DNA of 9,681 bases from Alkalimonas sp. (GCA_007117525.1 SKGJ01000172.1:1-9681), one strand, 5' to 3'. Positions 1-7,296 are shown, counted from the first letter of the stretch. The notes: generated from the sequence alone by a model not told the origin. Translations and numbers: made by a program.

Positions 1-59
1 TTATCCAGATCCAATGGCTCCCGACTGCCATCCCGCTTCGTCACATACAATGTTGTCAT
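1..59 (-). CDS. nrdA: Ribonucleoside-diphosphate reductase class Ia, alpha subunit (N-terminal fragment, cut by window edge)
   Basis: The reverse complement from position 59 reads MTTLYVTKRDGSREPLDLD, then an incomplete codon at the edge. This matches the start of NrdA (E. coli begins MNQNLLVTKRDGSTERINLDK), in particular the VTKRDGS core that opens the N-terminal ATP-cone. NrdA is the large catalytic subunit that, with NrdB, reduces ribonucleoside diphosphates to deoxyribonucleotides in the cytoplasm. The catalytic cysteines lie outside the window. The ATG at 57-59 is the only ATG/GTG/TTG in frame after an in-frame TAA about 30 bases upstream. Its ribosome binding site is weak (AGTGGG-like). 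nrdA lies downstream of ubiG on the same strand, as in E. coli, but here without yfaL between them. The NrdR-box pair upstream independently supports the call. Only 19 codons are visible, so nothing can be said about the intactness of the rest. Confidence 0.88.
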   Translation of the reverse strand, partial: MTTLYVTKRDGSREPLDLD

Positions 60-166
60 GCTGAAATACCCACTTTTTGCGTCCGTTTAAAGGTGCTGCC
101 GCTTTCATTGCTCTCGTGTAGACGATTGAGCTCGGTTGTTTTTTCACCCCGAACTGCTGCTTCAAT

Positions 167-182
167 ACACAATATATAGGGG
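167..182 (-). promoter_or_regulatory. NrdR box 1 (promoter-proximal) upstream of nrdA
   Basis: ACACAATATATAGGGG matches the published NrdR-box consensus acaCwAtATaTwgtgt at 14 of 16 positions by eye. NrdR is a zinc-finger/ATP-cone repressor of ribonucleotide reductase genes. It normally binds two such boxes about three helical turns apart. The TATATA/TATATT inside this box is also the most plausible -10 of the leftward nrdA promoter, so binding would occlude RNA polymerase. Confidence 0.72.
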
Positions 183-203
183 TGGCGGCTAACTGGATCA
201 CAA
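171..203 (-). promoter_or_regulatory. Candidate nrdA promoter overlapping the NrdR boxes
   Basis: Read leftward, the region has TTGTGA (198-203) as a possible -35 and TATATA (173-178) or TATATT (171-176) as -10. The spacer is 19-21 bp, longer than optimal, so the -35 assignment is tentative. A start near position 165 would give a leader of about 105 nt before the nrdA ATG. The overlap with both NrdR boxes fits repression by promoter occlusion. Confidence 0.4.
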
Positions 204-213
204 GATAGTGTGG
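198..213 (-). promoter_or_regulatory. NrdR box 2 (promoter-distal) upstream of nrdA
   Basis: TCACAAGATAGTGTGG matches the NrdR-box consensus at 12 of 16 positions. It begins exactly 31 bp from box 1, with a 15-bp linker (183-197), the spacing typical of NrdR-box pairs. It is weaker than box 1, but the spacing makes chance unlikely. On the minus strand it includes TTGTGA (198-203), a possible -35 that would stand 19 bp from TATATA (173-178). Confidence 0.65.
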
Positions 214-287
214 ATTTGCCGGTTTTGCAAGTCAGAAAAAACCATAGTTTTGGTACGGGGTTTGCTACTGTATTTCCGATGAAGGCA

Positions 288-314
288 GCGAGGCCAGCGC
301 CTGACTGGCTTCGC
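288..314. other. 10-bp-stem hairpin between ubiG and nrdA
   Basis: GCGAGGCCAG (288-297) pairs with CTGGCTTCGC (305-314) over 10 bp, with one G-T wobble, around the loop CGCCTGA. No T-tract follows on either strand, so it is not a canonical intrinsic terminator. It lies about 70 nt past the ubiG stop and could stabilise or insulate the ubiG 3' end from the nrdA promoter. Confidence 0.5.
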
Positions 315-335
315 CCAAATGCAAGTTATTTTTCC

Positions 336-359
336 GCGAAAAAAACTATTTTTATTCGC
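336..359. other. AT-rich hairpin downstream of ubiG
   Basis: Bases 336-345 (GCGAAAAAAA) pair with 350-359 (TTTTTATTCGC region), giving 9 of 10 paired positions around loop CTAT. There is one A-A mismatch. In leftward ubiG transcription the descending arm is U-rich (TTTTTTTCGC), but no U-tract follows the stem. It may aid termination together with the hairpin at the ubiG stop; this is inferred from sequence only. Confidence 0.35.
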
Positions 360-380
360 CTGTCTGACCAGTTAAATAAG

Positions 381-401
381 CATCAGACTGATGGTTTTTT
401 T
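381..401. terminator. Small hairpin with T-tract overlapping the ubiG stop codon
   Basis: CATCAGACTGATG (381-393) is an inverted repeat with a short loop, followed on the plus strand by TTTTTTT (395-401). Read leftward it follows an A-tract and is trailed by CTTATTTAA, so it may work in both directions. The stem is only about 5 bp once a 3-nt loop is allowed, and it overlaps the last codons of ubiG. The call is therefore weak. Confidence 0.35.
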
Positions 402-1108
402 GCCACCACAAAGTAGTTGACGTCCAGGCCAGGCCCAAGCTTAAAGTGTTGCGTCACCGGATTGAAATGCAGACCAGTGGCGCCGGTAATGGTAAGGCCT
501 GCCTGCTCAGCAAAACGCATCAGCTGCGAGGGGCGGATAAATTTGCTGTAATCGTGCGTTCCTTTGGGCACCAGTTGCAACAGATATTCGGCACCGACAA
601 TCGCCATGGCATAGGCTTTCCAGCTTTTGCTGATGGTTGAAAACACCACGGTGCCGCCGGGCGCTACCAAATCGGCACAGGCCTGGACGACCGAAGCAGG
701 TTCGGGTACATGCTCCAGCATTTCCATGCAGGTGACCAGTTCGTATTGGCCTGGGGCGCGCGCGGCAAAGTCTTCGGCTGTGCTTTGTTGGTAATCGACC
801 TTCAGGCCCGCTTCCAGCGCATGCAGTCTGGCGACCATCAGGGCTTCATCGGCCATGTCAATGCCGGTTACCTCGGCACCGGCGCGTGCCATGCTTTCCG
901 CCAGGATACCGCCACCACAGCCAACATCAATGACTTGCTTACCGAACAAACCACCCACTTGATCGCTGATGTAGCCAAGCCGGGTCGGGTTCAGTAAATG
1001 CAGCGGTTTAAATTCACCATCTGGATCCCACCAGCGTGTGGCGATTTCATTGAATTTAGCAATTTCAGCAGCATCAACATTGCTGTGCTGGGTGGGGCTG
1101 TCGGCCAT
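383..1108 (-). CDS. ubiG: Ubiquinone biosynthesis O-methyltransferase UbiG
   Basis: UbiG is an S-adenosylmethionine-dependent methyltransferase that performs both O-methylations in ubiquinone synthesis. It acts at the inner face of the cytoplasmic membrane in the Ubi complex. The 241-residue product is about the usual length (E. coli 240). It opens with [19 protein letters not shown] at about residues 19-37, typical of UbiG. The SAM-binding glycine-rich motif [11 protein letters not shown] is at about 59-69, the acidic strand-end GID at about 82-84, and MLEHVPEP follows. The stretch [19 protein letters not shown] corresponds to the region linked to lipid binding. The start at 1108 is backed by AGGAGA (1117-1122), 8 bases upstream, and by a near-consensus promoter just beyond. 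It is divergent from gyrA and points toward nrdA, as in E. coli. No defect is seen. Confidence 0.96.
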   Translation of the reverse strand: MADSPTQHSNVDAAEIAKFNEIATRWWDPDGEFKPLHLLNPTRLGYISDQVGGLFGKQVIDVGCGGGILAESMARAGAEVTGIDMADEALMVARLHALEAGLKVDYQQSTAEDFAARAPGQYELVTCMEMLEHVPEPASVVQACADLVAPGGTVVFSTISKSWKAYAMAIVGAEYLLQLVPKGTHDYSKFIRPSQLMRFAEQAGLTITGATGLHFNPVTQHFKLGPGLDVNYFVVAKKPSV

Positions 1109-1135
1109 CAGGCAGGTCTCCTAGAAGTTTTCGCT

Positions 1136-1163
1136 ATTATAAGCTGACGCCGGTCCACTGCAA
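1136..1163 (-). promoter_or_regulatory. sigma70-type promoter of ubiG
   Basis: On the minus strand TTGCAG (1158-1163) and a perfect TATAAT (1136-1141) are separated by 16 bp. Transcription would start near 1129, leaving a leader of about 20 nt that contains the AGGAGA ribosome binding site. This is the best-matching promoter in the window. Confidence 0.68.
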
Positions 1164-1212
1164 GCAAAGCTCGGGTCGTCGTTTACTTTTCAGTCAACAG
1201 GGCCAAAGGGCC

Positions 1213-1241
1213 ATGGCAAGTGCAATTTTCTGTGGTAGAAT
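1213..1241 (+). promoter_or_regulatory. sigma70-type (extended -10) promoter of gyrA
   Basis: ATGGCA (1213-1218, 4 of 6 to TTGACA) stands 17 bp before TAGAAT (1236-1241), which is preceded by TGG, giving an extended -10 (TGnTAGAAT). Initiation would fall near 1248, with a leader of about 67 nt to the gyrA ATG. The 206-bp divergent gap with ubiG leaves about 50 bp between the two -35 elements. gyrA promoters are classically stimulated by DNA relaxation, but no specific element for this can be read here. Confidence 0.58.
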
Positions 1242-1314
1242 CCGATGTTGCCCCGCAACTAAGAACGGCGATAAATGCGGGTTATCTCCATGATTTAAGG
1301 GAAAAAGCGCGATT

Positions 1315-3942
1315 ATGACAGAGCTGGCAAAAGAAATTGTTCCCATCAATATAGAAGACGAACTTAAGAACTCCTACCTTGATTACGCCATGAGCGTCAT
1401 TGTCGGCCGGGCATTGCCGGATGTGCGGGATGGCTTAAAGCCTGTGCATCGCCGGGTTCTGTTCGCAATGAAAGAGCTGGGCAATGATTGGAACAAACCT
1501 TACAAAAAATCGGCCCGTGTAGTCGGTGACGTCATCGGTAAATACCACCCACACGGTGACAGTGCGGTCTACGACACCATTGTTCGGATGGCGCAGCCTT
1601 TTTCCTTACGTTACATGTTGGTCGATGGCCAGGGGAACTTTGGTTCCATCGATGGTGACTCAGCAGCGGCCATGCGTTACACCGAAGTACGGATGGCACG
1701 CATTGCCCACGAGCTTTTAGCCGACCTTGACAAAGAGACGGTTGATTTTGTGCCCAACTACGATGGCACTGAGCAAATCCCAGGCGTTCTGCCGACCCGT
1801 TTGCCGAACTTGCTGATCAATGGCTCCTCAGGCATCGCCGTCGGTATGGCCACCAACATACCGCCGCACAACTTAACTGAAGTGATTGACGCCTGTCTGG
1901 CCTTGATTGCCAACCCTGAGATCAGCATCCCTGAGCTGATGCAACTGATCCCGGGACCAGACTTCCCAACTGCAGCCATTATTAACGGTCGCAAAGGCAT
2001 TGAAGAAGCCTACCGCACCGGTCGGGGTAAAGTGTACATCCGGGCTCGTACCGAGATTGAAACCGACGAAAAAACTGGCCGCGAGACCATTATTGTCAAC
2101 GAGCTGCCGTATCAGGTGAACAAAGCACGGCTGATTGAGAAAATCGCCGAGCTGGTGAAAGAAAAGCGCATCGAAGGTATTTCGGCGCTGCGGGATGAAT
2201 CCGACAAAGACGGCATGCGGATTGTCATTGAACTCAAGCGTGGTGAGTCCAGCGATGTGCTGCTTAATCACCTTTACACCAATACCCAGATGCAAACGGT
2301 GTTTGGCATCAACATGGTCGCACTGGATCAGGGCCAGCCGAAACTGCTGGGCCTGAAAGAGATGCTGGAGTGCTTTGTGTTGCACCGTCGCGAGGTGGTG
2401 ACACGCCGCACCGTGTACGACTTACGCAAAGCACGCGATCGGGCGCATATCTTAGAAGGCCTGGCCATTGCACTGGCCAACATCGATGAAATCATTGAGC
2501 TAATCAAAACATCTGCCAGCCCGGCCGAGGCCAAACTGGCTCTGACCGAGCGCAGCTGGCAGCTGGGCAGTGTCAGTGCCATGCTGGAGCGGGCAGGGCA
2601 AGATGCCGCTCGCCCTGAATGGTTGGAAGAGCATTACGGCATTCGCGATGGCCACTACTTCCTGACCGAGCAACAAGCTCAGGCCATTTTGGATTTGCGC
2701 TTGCACAAATTGACCGGTCTTGAGCACGAAAAGATCCTGGCCGAGTACAAAGATCTACTGGCGCTGATTGCCGAGTTGCTGCATATCCTGGCCAGCTCTG
2801 AACGTTTGATGGAAGTGATTTGCGAAGAGCTTAATGCCGCCAAAGAGCAATACGGCGATGCCCGTCGGACAGAAATCCTGGAAAACGAGCTGGATATCAA
2901 CTTAGAAGACCTCATCACTGAAGAAGATGTAGTCGTGACCTTGTCACACCTCGGTTATGCCAAGTATCAGCCTCTGACCGATTACGAAGCACAGCGTCGT
3001 GGTGGCAAAGGCAAAGCCGCTACCAAGGTAAAAGATGAAGACTTTGTCGATCAGCTGTTGGTTGCCAGCACCCACGATACCATTTTGTGTTTCTCTGACC
3101 GGGGCCGCTTGTACTGGCTCAAAGTGTATCAGTTGCCACAGGCCAGCCGCATCTCTCGCGGCAAGCCAATCGTCAACTTGCTGCCTCTGGAGGCCGATGA
3201 GCGCATTACCGCCATATTGCCGGTCCGCGAGTACGAAGAAGGCAAGTTTGTCTTTATGGCAACGGCCAAAGGCACGGTGAAGAAAACCCCACTGACCGAT
3301 TACTCACGGCCACGCAGCAGCGGTATCATTGCGGTCAACCTGAATGAAGGCGATCAGTTGATCGGTGTTGGTCTGACCGATGGCAACAATGAAATCATGC
3401 TGTTCTCGGATGATGGCAAGGTTGTGCGTTTCGATGAAGGTCAGGTTCGTGCAATGGGGCGGACTGCGACCGGTGTTCGCGGCATCAAGCTGCGTGACAA
3501 TGGCACTGTGGTGTCCCTGATTATTCCGCAAGGCGATGGAGCTGTGCTGACTGTGACGGAAAATGGTTACGGCAAACGAACGGCGCTTAGCGAGTATCCG
3601 GCCAAGAGCCGTGCCACCCAAGGGGTGGTCTCGATCAAAGTCTCTGAGCGCAACGGCATGGTGGTTGGTGCGGTTCAGGTGAATGAATCCGACGAAATCA
3701 TGCTGATCTCGAACAAAGGTACCCTGGTTCGCACCCGGGTTCAGGAAGTTTCTGAAGTCGGGCGCAATACTCAGGGCGTGATCCTGATCCGTACCTCTGG
3801 CGATGAGCAAGTGGTTGGGGTGCAGCGCATCGACGAAATTGAAGAACAAGAGTTGCCCGCCGAGGATGGTGAGGTAGCCACAGACAACCAGGCCGAACCC
3901 GGCAGTGCGCCGGATCAAGCGGCCGATAACGACCAGGTATAA
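1315..3942 (+). CDS. gyrA: DNA gyrase subunit A
   Basis: GyrA forms the A2B2 gyrase with GyrB and introduces negative supercoils by ATP-driven passage of a duplex through a double-strand break. The 875 residues equal the E. coli length. The breakage-reunion domain spans about 1-520. Its catalytic tyrosine is Y122 ([11 protein letters not shown]), and the quinolone-resistance region ([10 protein letters not shown]) has the sensitive-type S83 and D87. The beta-pinwheel C-terminal domain starts near 535. The GyrA box QRRGGKG, needed for DNA wrapping, is at 560-566, as in E. coli. The protein ends in an acidic tail (about 841-875), a known modulator of supercoiling. The start matches the family N-terminus. 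AAGGGA (1297-1302) lies 12 nt upstream of ATG, a long spacing. Subunit A of topoisomerase IV (ParC) is excluded by the canonical GyrA box and high GyrA similarity. No truncation is seen. Confidence 0.98.
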   Translation: MTELAKEIVPINIEDELKNSYLDYAMSVIVGRALPDVRDGLKPVHRRVLFAMKELGNDWNKPYKKSARVVGDVIGKYHPHGDSAVYDTIVRMAQPFSLRYMLVDGQGNFGSIDGDSAAAMRYTEVRMARIAHELLADLDKETVDFVPNYDGTEQIPGVLPTRLPNLLINGSSGIAVGMATNIPPHNLTEVIDACLALIANPEISIPELMQLIPGPDFPTAAIINGRKGIEEAYRTGRGKVYIRARTEIETDEKTGRETIIVNELPYQVNKARLIEKIAELVKEKRIEGISALRDESDKDGMRIVIELKRGESSDVLLNHLYTNTQMQTVFGINMVALDQGQPKLLGLKEMLECFVLHRREVVTRRTVYDLRKARDRAHILEGLAIALANIDEIIELIKTSASPAEAKLALTERSWQLGSVSAMLERAGQDAARPEWLEEHYGIRDGHYFLTEQQAQAILDLRLHKLTGLEHEKILAEYKDLLALIAELLHILASSERLMEVICEELNAAKEQYGDARRTEILENELDINLEDLITEEDVVVTLSHLGYAKYQPLTDYEAQRRGGKGKAATKVKDEDFVDQLLVASTHDTILCFSDRGRLYWLKVYQLPQASRISRGKPIVNLLPLEADERITAILPVREYEEGKFVFMATAKGTVKKTPLTDYSRPRSSGIIAVNLNEGDQLIGVGLTDGNNEIMLFSDDGKVVRFDEGQVRAMGRTATGVRGIKLRDNGTVVSLIIPQGDGAVLTVTENGYGKRTALSEYPAKSRATQGVVSIKVSERNGMVVGAVQVNESDEIMLISNKGTLVRTRVQEVSEVGRNTQGVILIRTSGDEQVVGVQRIDEIEEQELPAEDGEVATDNQAEPGSAPDQAADNDQV

Positions 3943-3952
3943 CACTCAGGTG

Positions 3953-3981
3953 AACGAGCGCATTAGCGCTCGTTTCTGTTT
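3953..3981 (+). terminator. Terminator-like hairpin between gyrA and serC
   Basis: AACGAGCGC (3953-3961) and GCGCTCGTT (3966-3974) form a perfect 9-bp stem with loop ATTA, beginning 11 bases after the gyrA stop. The tract that follows, TTTCTGTTT, is interrupted. It should act as an intrinsic terminator of moderate strength, perhaps letting some gyrA transcripts read into serC. No clear promoter is visible in the 69-bp gap, so serC may depend on read-through or on a promoter inside gyrA. Confidence 0.72.
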
Positions 3982-4011
3982 CAGGCGAGGAGTGTGGAGT
4001 AAAAACACAGC

Positions 4012-5094
4012 ATGACCACTTACAATTTTTGTGCCGGCCCGGCAATGTTGCCAGCCGAAGTAATGCAGCAGGCACAAGCTGAGTTCATCAACTGGCAGCA
4101 GCATGGCTGCTCGGTAATGGAGTTAAGCCACCGCAGCAAGGCATTTATGGCCGTTGCTGAACAAGCAGAGCAAGACTTGCGCGATTTGTTGTGCATTCCG
4201 GATCATTACAAGGTGCTTTTCATGCACGGTGGTGGTCGAGGGCAATTTTCTGCGGTGCCGCTTAATCTGTTAAGTCAGACGGGCGAAGCCGATTATCTGG
4301 TATCGGGCTCCTGGTCTCAGGCGGCGGCCGAAGAGGCCGCCAAGTTCGGCCGTATCCGCACCCTGGACATTCGTCAGCGTGCCTGTGAGCAGCGCAGTTT
4401 GCAGCATCCGTCGGAGTGGGCGCTCAACCCCAAAGCCGATTATGTGCACTTTTGTCCGAACGAGACAGTGGATGGCCTGGAATTTACCGACTTGCCTGAC
4501 ACCGAGGTACCGCTGGTGGCCGATCTGTCGTCCACCATTTTGTCGCGGCCTATTGATGTCAGCCGCTTCGGCTTGATTTATGCTGGTGCCCAGAAAAACA
4601 TCGGCCCTTCCGGCCTGACCCTGGTCATCGTGCGTGAAGATTTGCTGAAACGCGCTGCCAATAAAGCCATCCCGGCGATTATGGATTACGCATTAACCGC
4701 TAAAAACGACAGCATGTTCAATACCCCGCCAACCTTTGCCTGGTACCTGGCTGGCCTTGTGTTTCAATGGTTGAAGCAGCAAGGGGGGCTGGATGCAATG
4801 GCGAAGCACAACCAGACTAAGGCAGAACGTCTGTATCAGTATATCGATCGAAGTGCCTTTTACCGCAATGATGTCGACCCGGCGGTACGCTCCTGGATGA
4901 ATGTGCCCTTTATGTTGGCCGACGATGCTTTAAACGATCGCTTTGTCAAAGAGGCGGAAGCTGCCGGCTTGCTGGCTTTAAAAGGGCATCGCCTGGTTGG
5001 TGGTATGCGGGCCAGTATCTACAATGCCATGCCATTGGCTGGCGTTGACGCCCTGATTGCATTTATGCAGGATTTTGAGCGGAGCCACGGATGA
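4012..5094 (+). CDS. serC: Phosphoserine aminotransferase (3-phosphoserine/phosphohydroxythreonine)
   Basis: SerC is a cytoplasmic pyridoxal-phosphate transaminase. It converts 3-phosphohydroxypyruvate to phosphoserine in serine synthesis, and acts on the parallel phosphohydroxythreonine step of pyridoxal phosphate synthesis. The 360-residue product is close to E. coli SerC (362). It begins with [12 protein letters not shown] (family FSSGPAMLP), has the HGGGRGQF cofactor-phosphate region at about 72-79 and W101, and carries the Schiff-base lysine K195 in [11 protein letters not shown]. It ends with [16 protein letters not shown]. The ATG gives the family N-terminus; GGAG (3996-3999) is 12 nt upstream and AGGAG (3988-3992) is further away, so initiation is probably not maximal. 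Its stop overlaps the aroA start by 4 bp (ATGA), implying translational coupling. The serC-aroA pairing is conserved in enterobacteria and places serine, PLP and chorismate synthesis in one unit. Confidence 0.97.
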   Translation: MTTYNFCAGPAMLPAEVMQQAQAEFINWQQHGCSVMELSHRSKAFMAVAEQAEQDLRDLLCIPDHYKVLFMHGGGRGQFSAVPLNLLSQTGEADYLVSGSWSQAAAEEAAKFGRIRTLDIRQRACEQRSLQHPSEWALNPKADYVHFCPNETVDGLEFTDLPDTEVPLVADLSSTILSRPIDVSRFGLIYAGAQKNIGPSGLTLVIVREDLLKRAANKAIPAIMDYALTAKNDSMFNTPPTFAWYLAGLVFQWLKQQGGLDAMAKHNQTKAERLYQYIDRSAFYRNDVDPAVRSWMNVPFMLADDALNDRFVKEAEAAGLLALKGHRLVGGMRASIYNAMPLAGVDALIAFMQDFERSHG

Positions 5095-6371
5095 ACAGCC
5101 TGACTTTAAATCCCATCGCCCGGGTCGAGGGCACCGTGCACTTACCGGGTTCGAAAAGCATTTCCAACCGGGTGCTGTTGCTGGCGGCACTGGCAAAAGG
5201 TCAAACCCGAATCACCAACTTGCTGGATAGCGACGATATCCGTCACATGCTGACGGCGTTGAAGCAGCTCGGCGTGTCTTATCAGCTCAGCGCCGATCGG
5301 ACCGAGTGCCTGGTCACCGGCCTGGCCGGTTTTTTCAAAAGTGCCGAGCCGGTAGAACTTTTCTTAGGCAATGCCGGCACAGCCATGCGGCCTTTAACGG
5401 CAGCCTTGGCGGCATCCGAGGTCACCGCCCATTTAAAAGGTGAACCACGGATGTACGAGCGTCCGATAGGTCATCTGGTCGAGGCCTTGCAGCAATGGCA
5501 AGCCGACATCGACTACGAAAAAGAGCCGGGCTTTCCGCCGCTGACCATCCGTGGCCAGACCCTGCCAGGCGGTGTGGCCCGGGTCAATGGCAGCATCTCC
5601 AGTCAGTTTTTGACGGCCCTGCTGATGATAGCGCCAATGCTGGAAAACGACAGCACCATCGAAATCGTTGGCGAGCTGGTTTCCAAGCCATACATTGATA
5701 TTACGCTGGCACTGATGGCCCGTTTTGGTGTCAGTGTTCAAAACGACCGTTACCAGCGTTTTACCATTCGTGGACAGCAGCGTTACCAAAGCCCTGGGAC
5801 CATCCTGGTGGAAGGGGATGCTTCTTCGGCTTCCTACTTTTTGGCGGCGGCTGCCATTCGTGGTGGGACGGTCAAAGTGACCGGCATTGGTCGTCATGCG
5901 GTGCAAGGCGATATTCATTTTGCCGATGCGCTTGAAAAAATGGGCGCGGATGTCGATTGGGGAGACGACTTTATCCAGGTAACGCGTAACGAATTGCATG
6001 GCATTGATATGGATTTTAACGCCATACCGGATGCAGCCATGACCATCGCCACAACGGCACTCTTTGCCAATGGGCCAACTTGTATCCGCAATGTCTACAA
6101 CTGGCGGGTGAAAGAAACCGACCGACTGGCGGCCATGGCAACCGAGCTGAAAAAAGTCGGAGCCCTGGTGGAAGAAGGTCAGGATTACCTGACGATTACG
6201 CCTCCGGCCAAACTGCAGCATGCCAGCATCGCCACCTACGATGATCACCGTATGGCGATGTGTTTTTCGCTGGTAGCGCTCAGCGACACACCAGTGACGA
6301 TTGAAGACCCAGAGTGTACCCGCAAAACCTTTCCAAACTACTTCACTTTGTTTCAGTCACTTTCAAGTTAG
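5091..6371 (+). CDS. aroA: 3-phosphoshikimate 1-carboxyvinyltransferase (EPSP synthase)
   Basis: AroA transfers the enolpyruvyl group of phosphoenolpyruvate to shikimate-3-phosphate, the sixth step of the cytoplasmic chorismate pathway. The 426 residues match E. coli (427). Visible motifs are [10 protein letters not shown] with K22 and R27, [10 protein letters not shown] (about 93-102) with G96 and P101 as in class I glyphosate-sensitive enzymes, and [13 protein letters not shown] [29 protein letters not shown], catalytic D314 in IPDAAMTIA (E. coli D313), K341 in NWRVKETDR (E. coli K340) and DDHRMAM near the C-terminus follow. The ATG at 5091 overlaps the serC stop, and no other start fits the family N-terminus. 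Unlike in Pseudomonas, no pheA, hisC or tyrA lies between serC and aroA. All catalytic residues looked for are present. Confidence 0.98.
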   Translation: MNSLTLNPIARVEGTVHLPGSKSISNRVLLLAALAKGQTRITNLLDSDDIRHMLTALKQLGVSYQLSADRTECLVTGLAGFFKSAEPVELFLGNAGTAMRPLTAALAASEVTAHLKGEPRMYERPIGHLVEALQQWQADIDYEKEPGFPPLTIRGQTLPGGVARVNGSISSQFLTALLMIAPMLENDSTIEIVGELVSKPYIDITLALMARFGVSVQNDRYQRFTIRGQQRYQSPGTILVEGDASSASYFLAAAAIRGGTVKVTGIGRHAVQGDIHFADALEKMGADVDWGDDFIQVTRNELHGIDMDFNAIPDAAMTIATTALFANGPTCIRNVYNWRVKETDRLAAMATELKKVGALVEEGQDYLTITPPAKLQHASIATYDDHRMAMCFSLVALSDTPVTIEDPECTRKTFPNYFTLFQSLSS

Positions 6372-6389
6372 TTTAACTTTATTTCAGTT

Positions 6390-6421
6390 ACTTAGGTCTT
6401 GCCTGCTGGCAGGGCCTAAGT
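6390..6421 (+). other. Strong 14-bp-stem hairpin in the aroA-cmk gap
   Basis: Bases 6390-6403 (ACTTAGGTCTTGCC) pair along their full length with 6408-6421 (GGCAGGGCCTAAGT), with two G-T wobbles, around the tetraloop TGCT. It starts 19 bases after the aroA stop. What follows (GGCTTGATGAAAAAAC) is not a U-tract, and the other strand lacks one too, so it is not a standard intrinsic terminator. It could protect the 3' end of the serC-aroA transcript or be a pause or processing site. Confidence 0.6.
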
Positions 6422-6465
6422 GGCTTGATGAAAAAACTTCACAGGCAATATGCCCCAAAAGGCTG

Positions 6466-6482
6466 TATACTATGCCGCTGAA
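6466..6482 (+). promoter_or_regulatory. Candidate promoter of cmk-rpsA with GC-rich discriminator
   Basis: TATACT (6466-6471) is preceded directly by TG and followed by ATGCCGCTG, a GC-rich discriminator of the sort seen at stringently controlled ribosomal promoters. The -35 is poor: AGGCAA (6443-6448) at 17 bp, while the better TTCACA (6438-6443) is 22 bp away. In E. coli a main rpsA promoter lies upstream of cmk, which supports promoter activity here. ppGpp control is an inference. Confidence 0.45.
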
Positions 6483-6509
6483 TTTTATGATTAGTCCCTG
6501 GAGGCCTGA

Positions 6510-7196
6510 ATGCAACAAGACGCTGCGGTCATTACCATTGATGGACCAAGTGGCTCCGGTAAAGGTACCCTAAGCCGATTATTGGCAGAAAAACTGGGGT
6601 GGCACTTTCTGGACAGTGGTGCTATCTATCGGGTATTGGCGCTTGCTGCCATTCACCATCAAATCGATCCCGAAGACGAAGCTGCGGTCCAACCGCTGGC
6701 GGCACATCTTGATGTGCAATTTAGCATCGATGACGATGGTGAGGTAAGAATCATCCTGGAAGGTGAAAATGTCAGTTCAACCATCCGTACCGAGGAAGTT
6801 GGTGCTGTGGCTTCAAAAGTAGCGGCTTTGCCACGTGTGCGTGAAGCCTTGCTGCGCCGTCAACGGGCATTCAAAGAGGCCCCCGGCCTGGTTGCCGATG
6901 GCCGGGATATGGGCACAGTGGTCTTCCCTCAGGCCCAGGTTAAAATATTTTTAACGGCAAGTGCCGAGGTTCGGGCGGAACGACGCTTTTTGCAGTTGAA
7001 AAATAAGGGTTTCGATGTTAAAATCGGCGACCTTTTGAACGATATCCAGGCAAGAGACGAGCGCGATACCAACAGAGCCACTGCGCCTTTGGTGGCAGCA
7101 GCCGATGCCTTGGTGCTGGATTCCTCGGATAAAGACATTACCCAGGTGTTGGACGAAGTCTATCAGTATGCTCAAAGCAAGCTGAAACTCGTCTGA
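6510..7196 (+). CDS. cmk: Cytidylate kinase (CMP/dCMP kinase)
   Basis: Cmk phosphorylates CMP and dCMP to the diphosphates using ATP, in the cytoplasm, recycling CMP from RNA and phospholipid turnover. The 228 residues match E. coli Cmk (227). The Walker A loop GPSGSGKGT is at 12-20, the nucleotide-binding LDSGAIYR at 34-41, the family-specific CMP-binding insert at about 60-110, [12 protein letters not shown] at 129-140 (R132, D133 region), and the lid/arginine stretch RDERDTNRA near 180. GGAGG (6500-6504) sits 5 nt before the ATG, a near-ideal ribosome binding site. The gene ends in tandem stops TGA TAA. It directly precedes rpsA, an arrangement conserved in gammaproteobacteria, and probably shares the promoter in the aroA-cmk gap. 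Confidence 0.97.
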   Translation: MQQDAAVITIDGPSGSGKGTLSRLLAEKLGWHFLDSGAIYRVLALAAIHHQIDPEDEAAVQPLAAHLDVQFSIDDDGEVRIILEGENVSSTIRTEEVGAVASKVAALPRVREALLRRQRAFKEAPGLVADGRDMGTVVFPQAQVKIFLTASAEVRAERRFLQLKNKGFDVKIGDLLNDIQARDERDTNRATAPLVAAADALVLDSSDKDITQVLDEVYQYAQSKLKLV

Positions 7197-7211
7197 TAAC
7201 TGAGTGAAAAA

Positions 7212-7296
7212 TCCCGTGCCACGGAACCGGCCGGGACAAACTGGTAACCCCACTGCACAGGATGTAATGTGGAGCAAACATGTTGAAAACTAACCT
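7212..7296 (+). promoter_or_regulatory. rpsA leader: structured translation initiation region lacking a normally placed Shine-Dalgarno
   Basis: The 100-bp gap before rpsA has a hairpin at 7212-7236 (TCCCG-T-GCC paired with GGC-CGGGA, one bulged T), with GGA in its loop. A smaller one at 7267-7281 (ATGT/ACAT) has the loop GGAGCAA. The last bases before the ATG (TTGAAAACTAACCT) have no purine-rich Shine-Dalgarno; the nearest GGAG is 22 nt away. The E. coli rpsA leader is known to initiate efficiently without a canonical Shine-Dalgarno through folded hairpins, and to be repressed by free S1. This leader has the same features, so S1 autoregulation is likely. Confidence 0.6.

Larger units (their letters stand above)
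60..382. other. Gene-free interval between nrdA and ubiG
   Basis: No credible gene is seen in these 323 bases. The left half (60-213) is the nrdA leader and NrdR-controlled promoter. The right half (about 288-393) holds three hairpins behind the ubiG stop, and 214-287 shows nothing recognisable. The short frames here (minus-strand GTG at 201, plus-strand GTG at 210) have no ribosome binding site and no family resemblance, and they overlap nrdA, ubiG or the promoter. yfaL, found between ubiG and nrdA in E. coli, is absent. Confidence 0.7.

Noticed and set aside
1..9. TTATCCAGA, one mismatch from a DnaA box (and AAATCCACA on the minus strand at 210-218)
   Set aside because: The first lies inside nrdA codons and the second has two mismatches. 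DnaA boxes are known at E. coli nrdA, but these do not suffice for a claim.
1..201. 66-codon open frame on the minus strand (GTG start at 201)
   Set aside because: It overlaps the true nrdA N-terminus in another frame and covers both NrdR boxes in part. It has no ribosome binding site and no recognisable family.
210..416. 68-codon open frame on the plus strand with GTG start
   Set aside because: It runs through the hairpins and into the 3' end of ubiG on the other strand, has no ribosome binding site, and its composition looks random.
1252..1281. CCCGCA/TGCGGG inverted repeat in the gyrA leader
   Set aside because: A 6-bp stem with an 18-nt loop is weak and common by chance. It has no link to the start codon or to a U-tract.
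1275..1298. Seven-codon upstream frame (MRVISMI) in the gyrA leader
   Set aside because: There is no good ribosome binding site and no terminator/antiterminator structure or regulatory codon run, so chance is the simpler explanation.
1561..1575. Possible quinolone-resistance changes in gyrA
   Set aside because: Codons 83 (AGT, Ser) and 87 (GAC, Asp) are the sensitive-type residues, so there is no sign of target-based resistance.
1873..2385. Long antisense frames within gyrA, aroA and rpsA (for example 1873-2385, 3304-3945, 5433-6248)
   Set aside because: They are shadows of strongly coding genes with biased codon use, with no family resemblance or initiation signals.
6301..6573. 90-codon plus-strand frame crossing the aroA end, the hairpin and the cmk start
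   Set aside because: It is out of frame with two well-supported genes and spans the intergenic hairpin and promoter.
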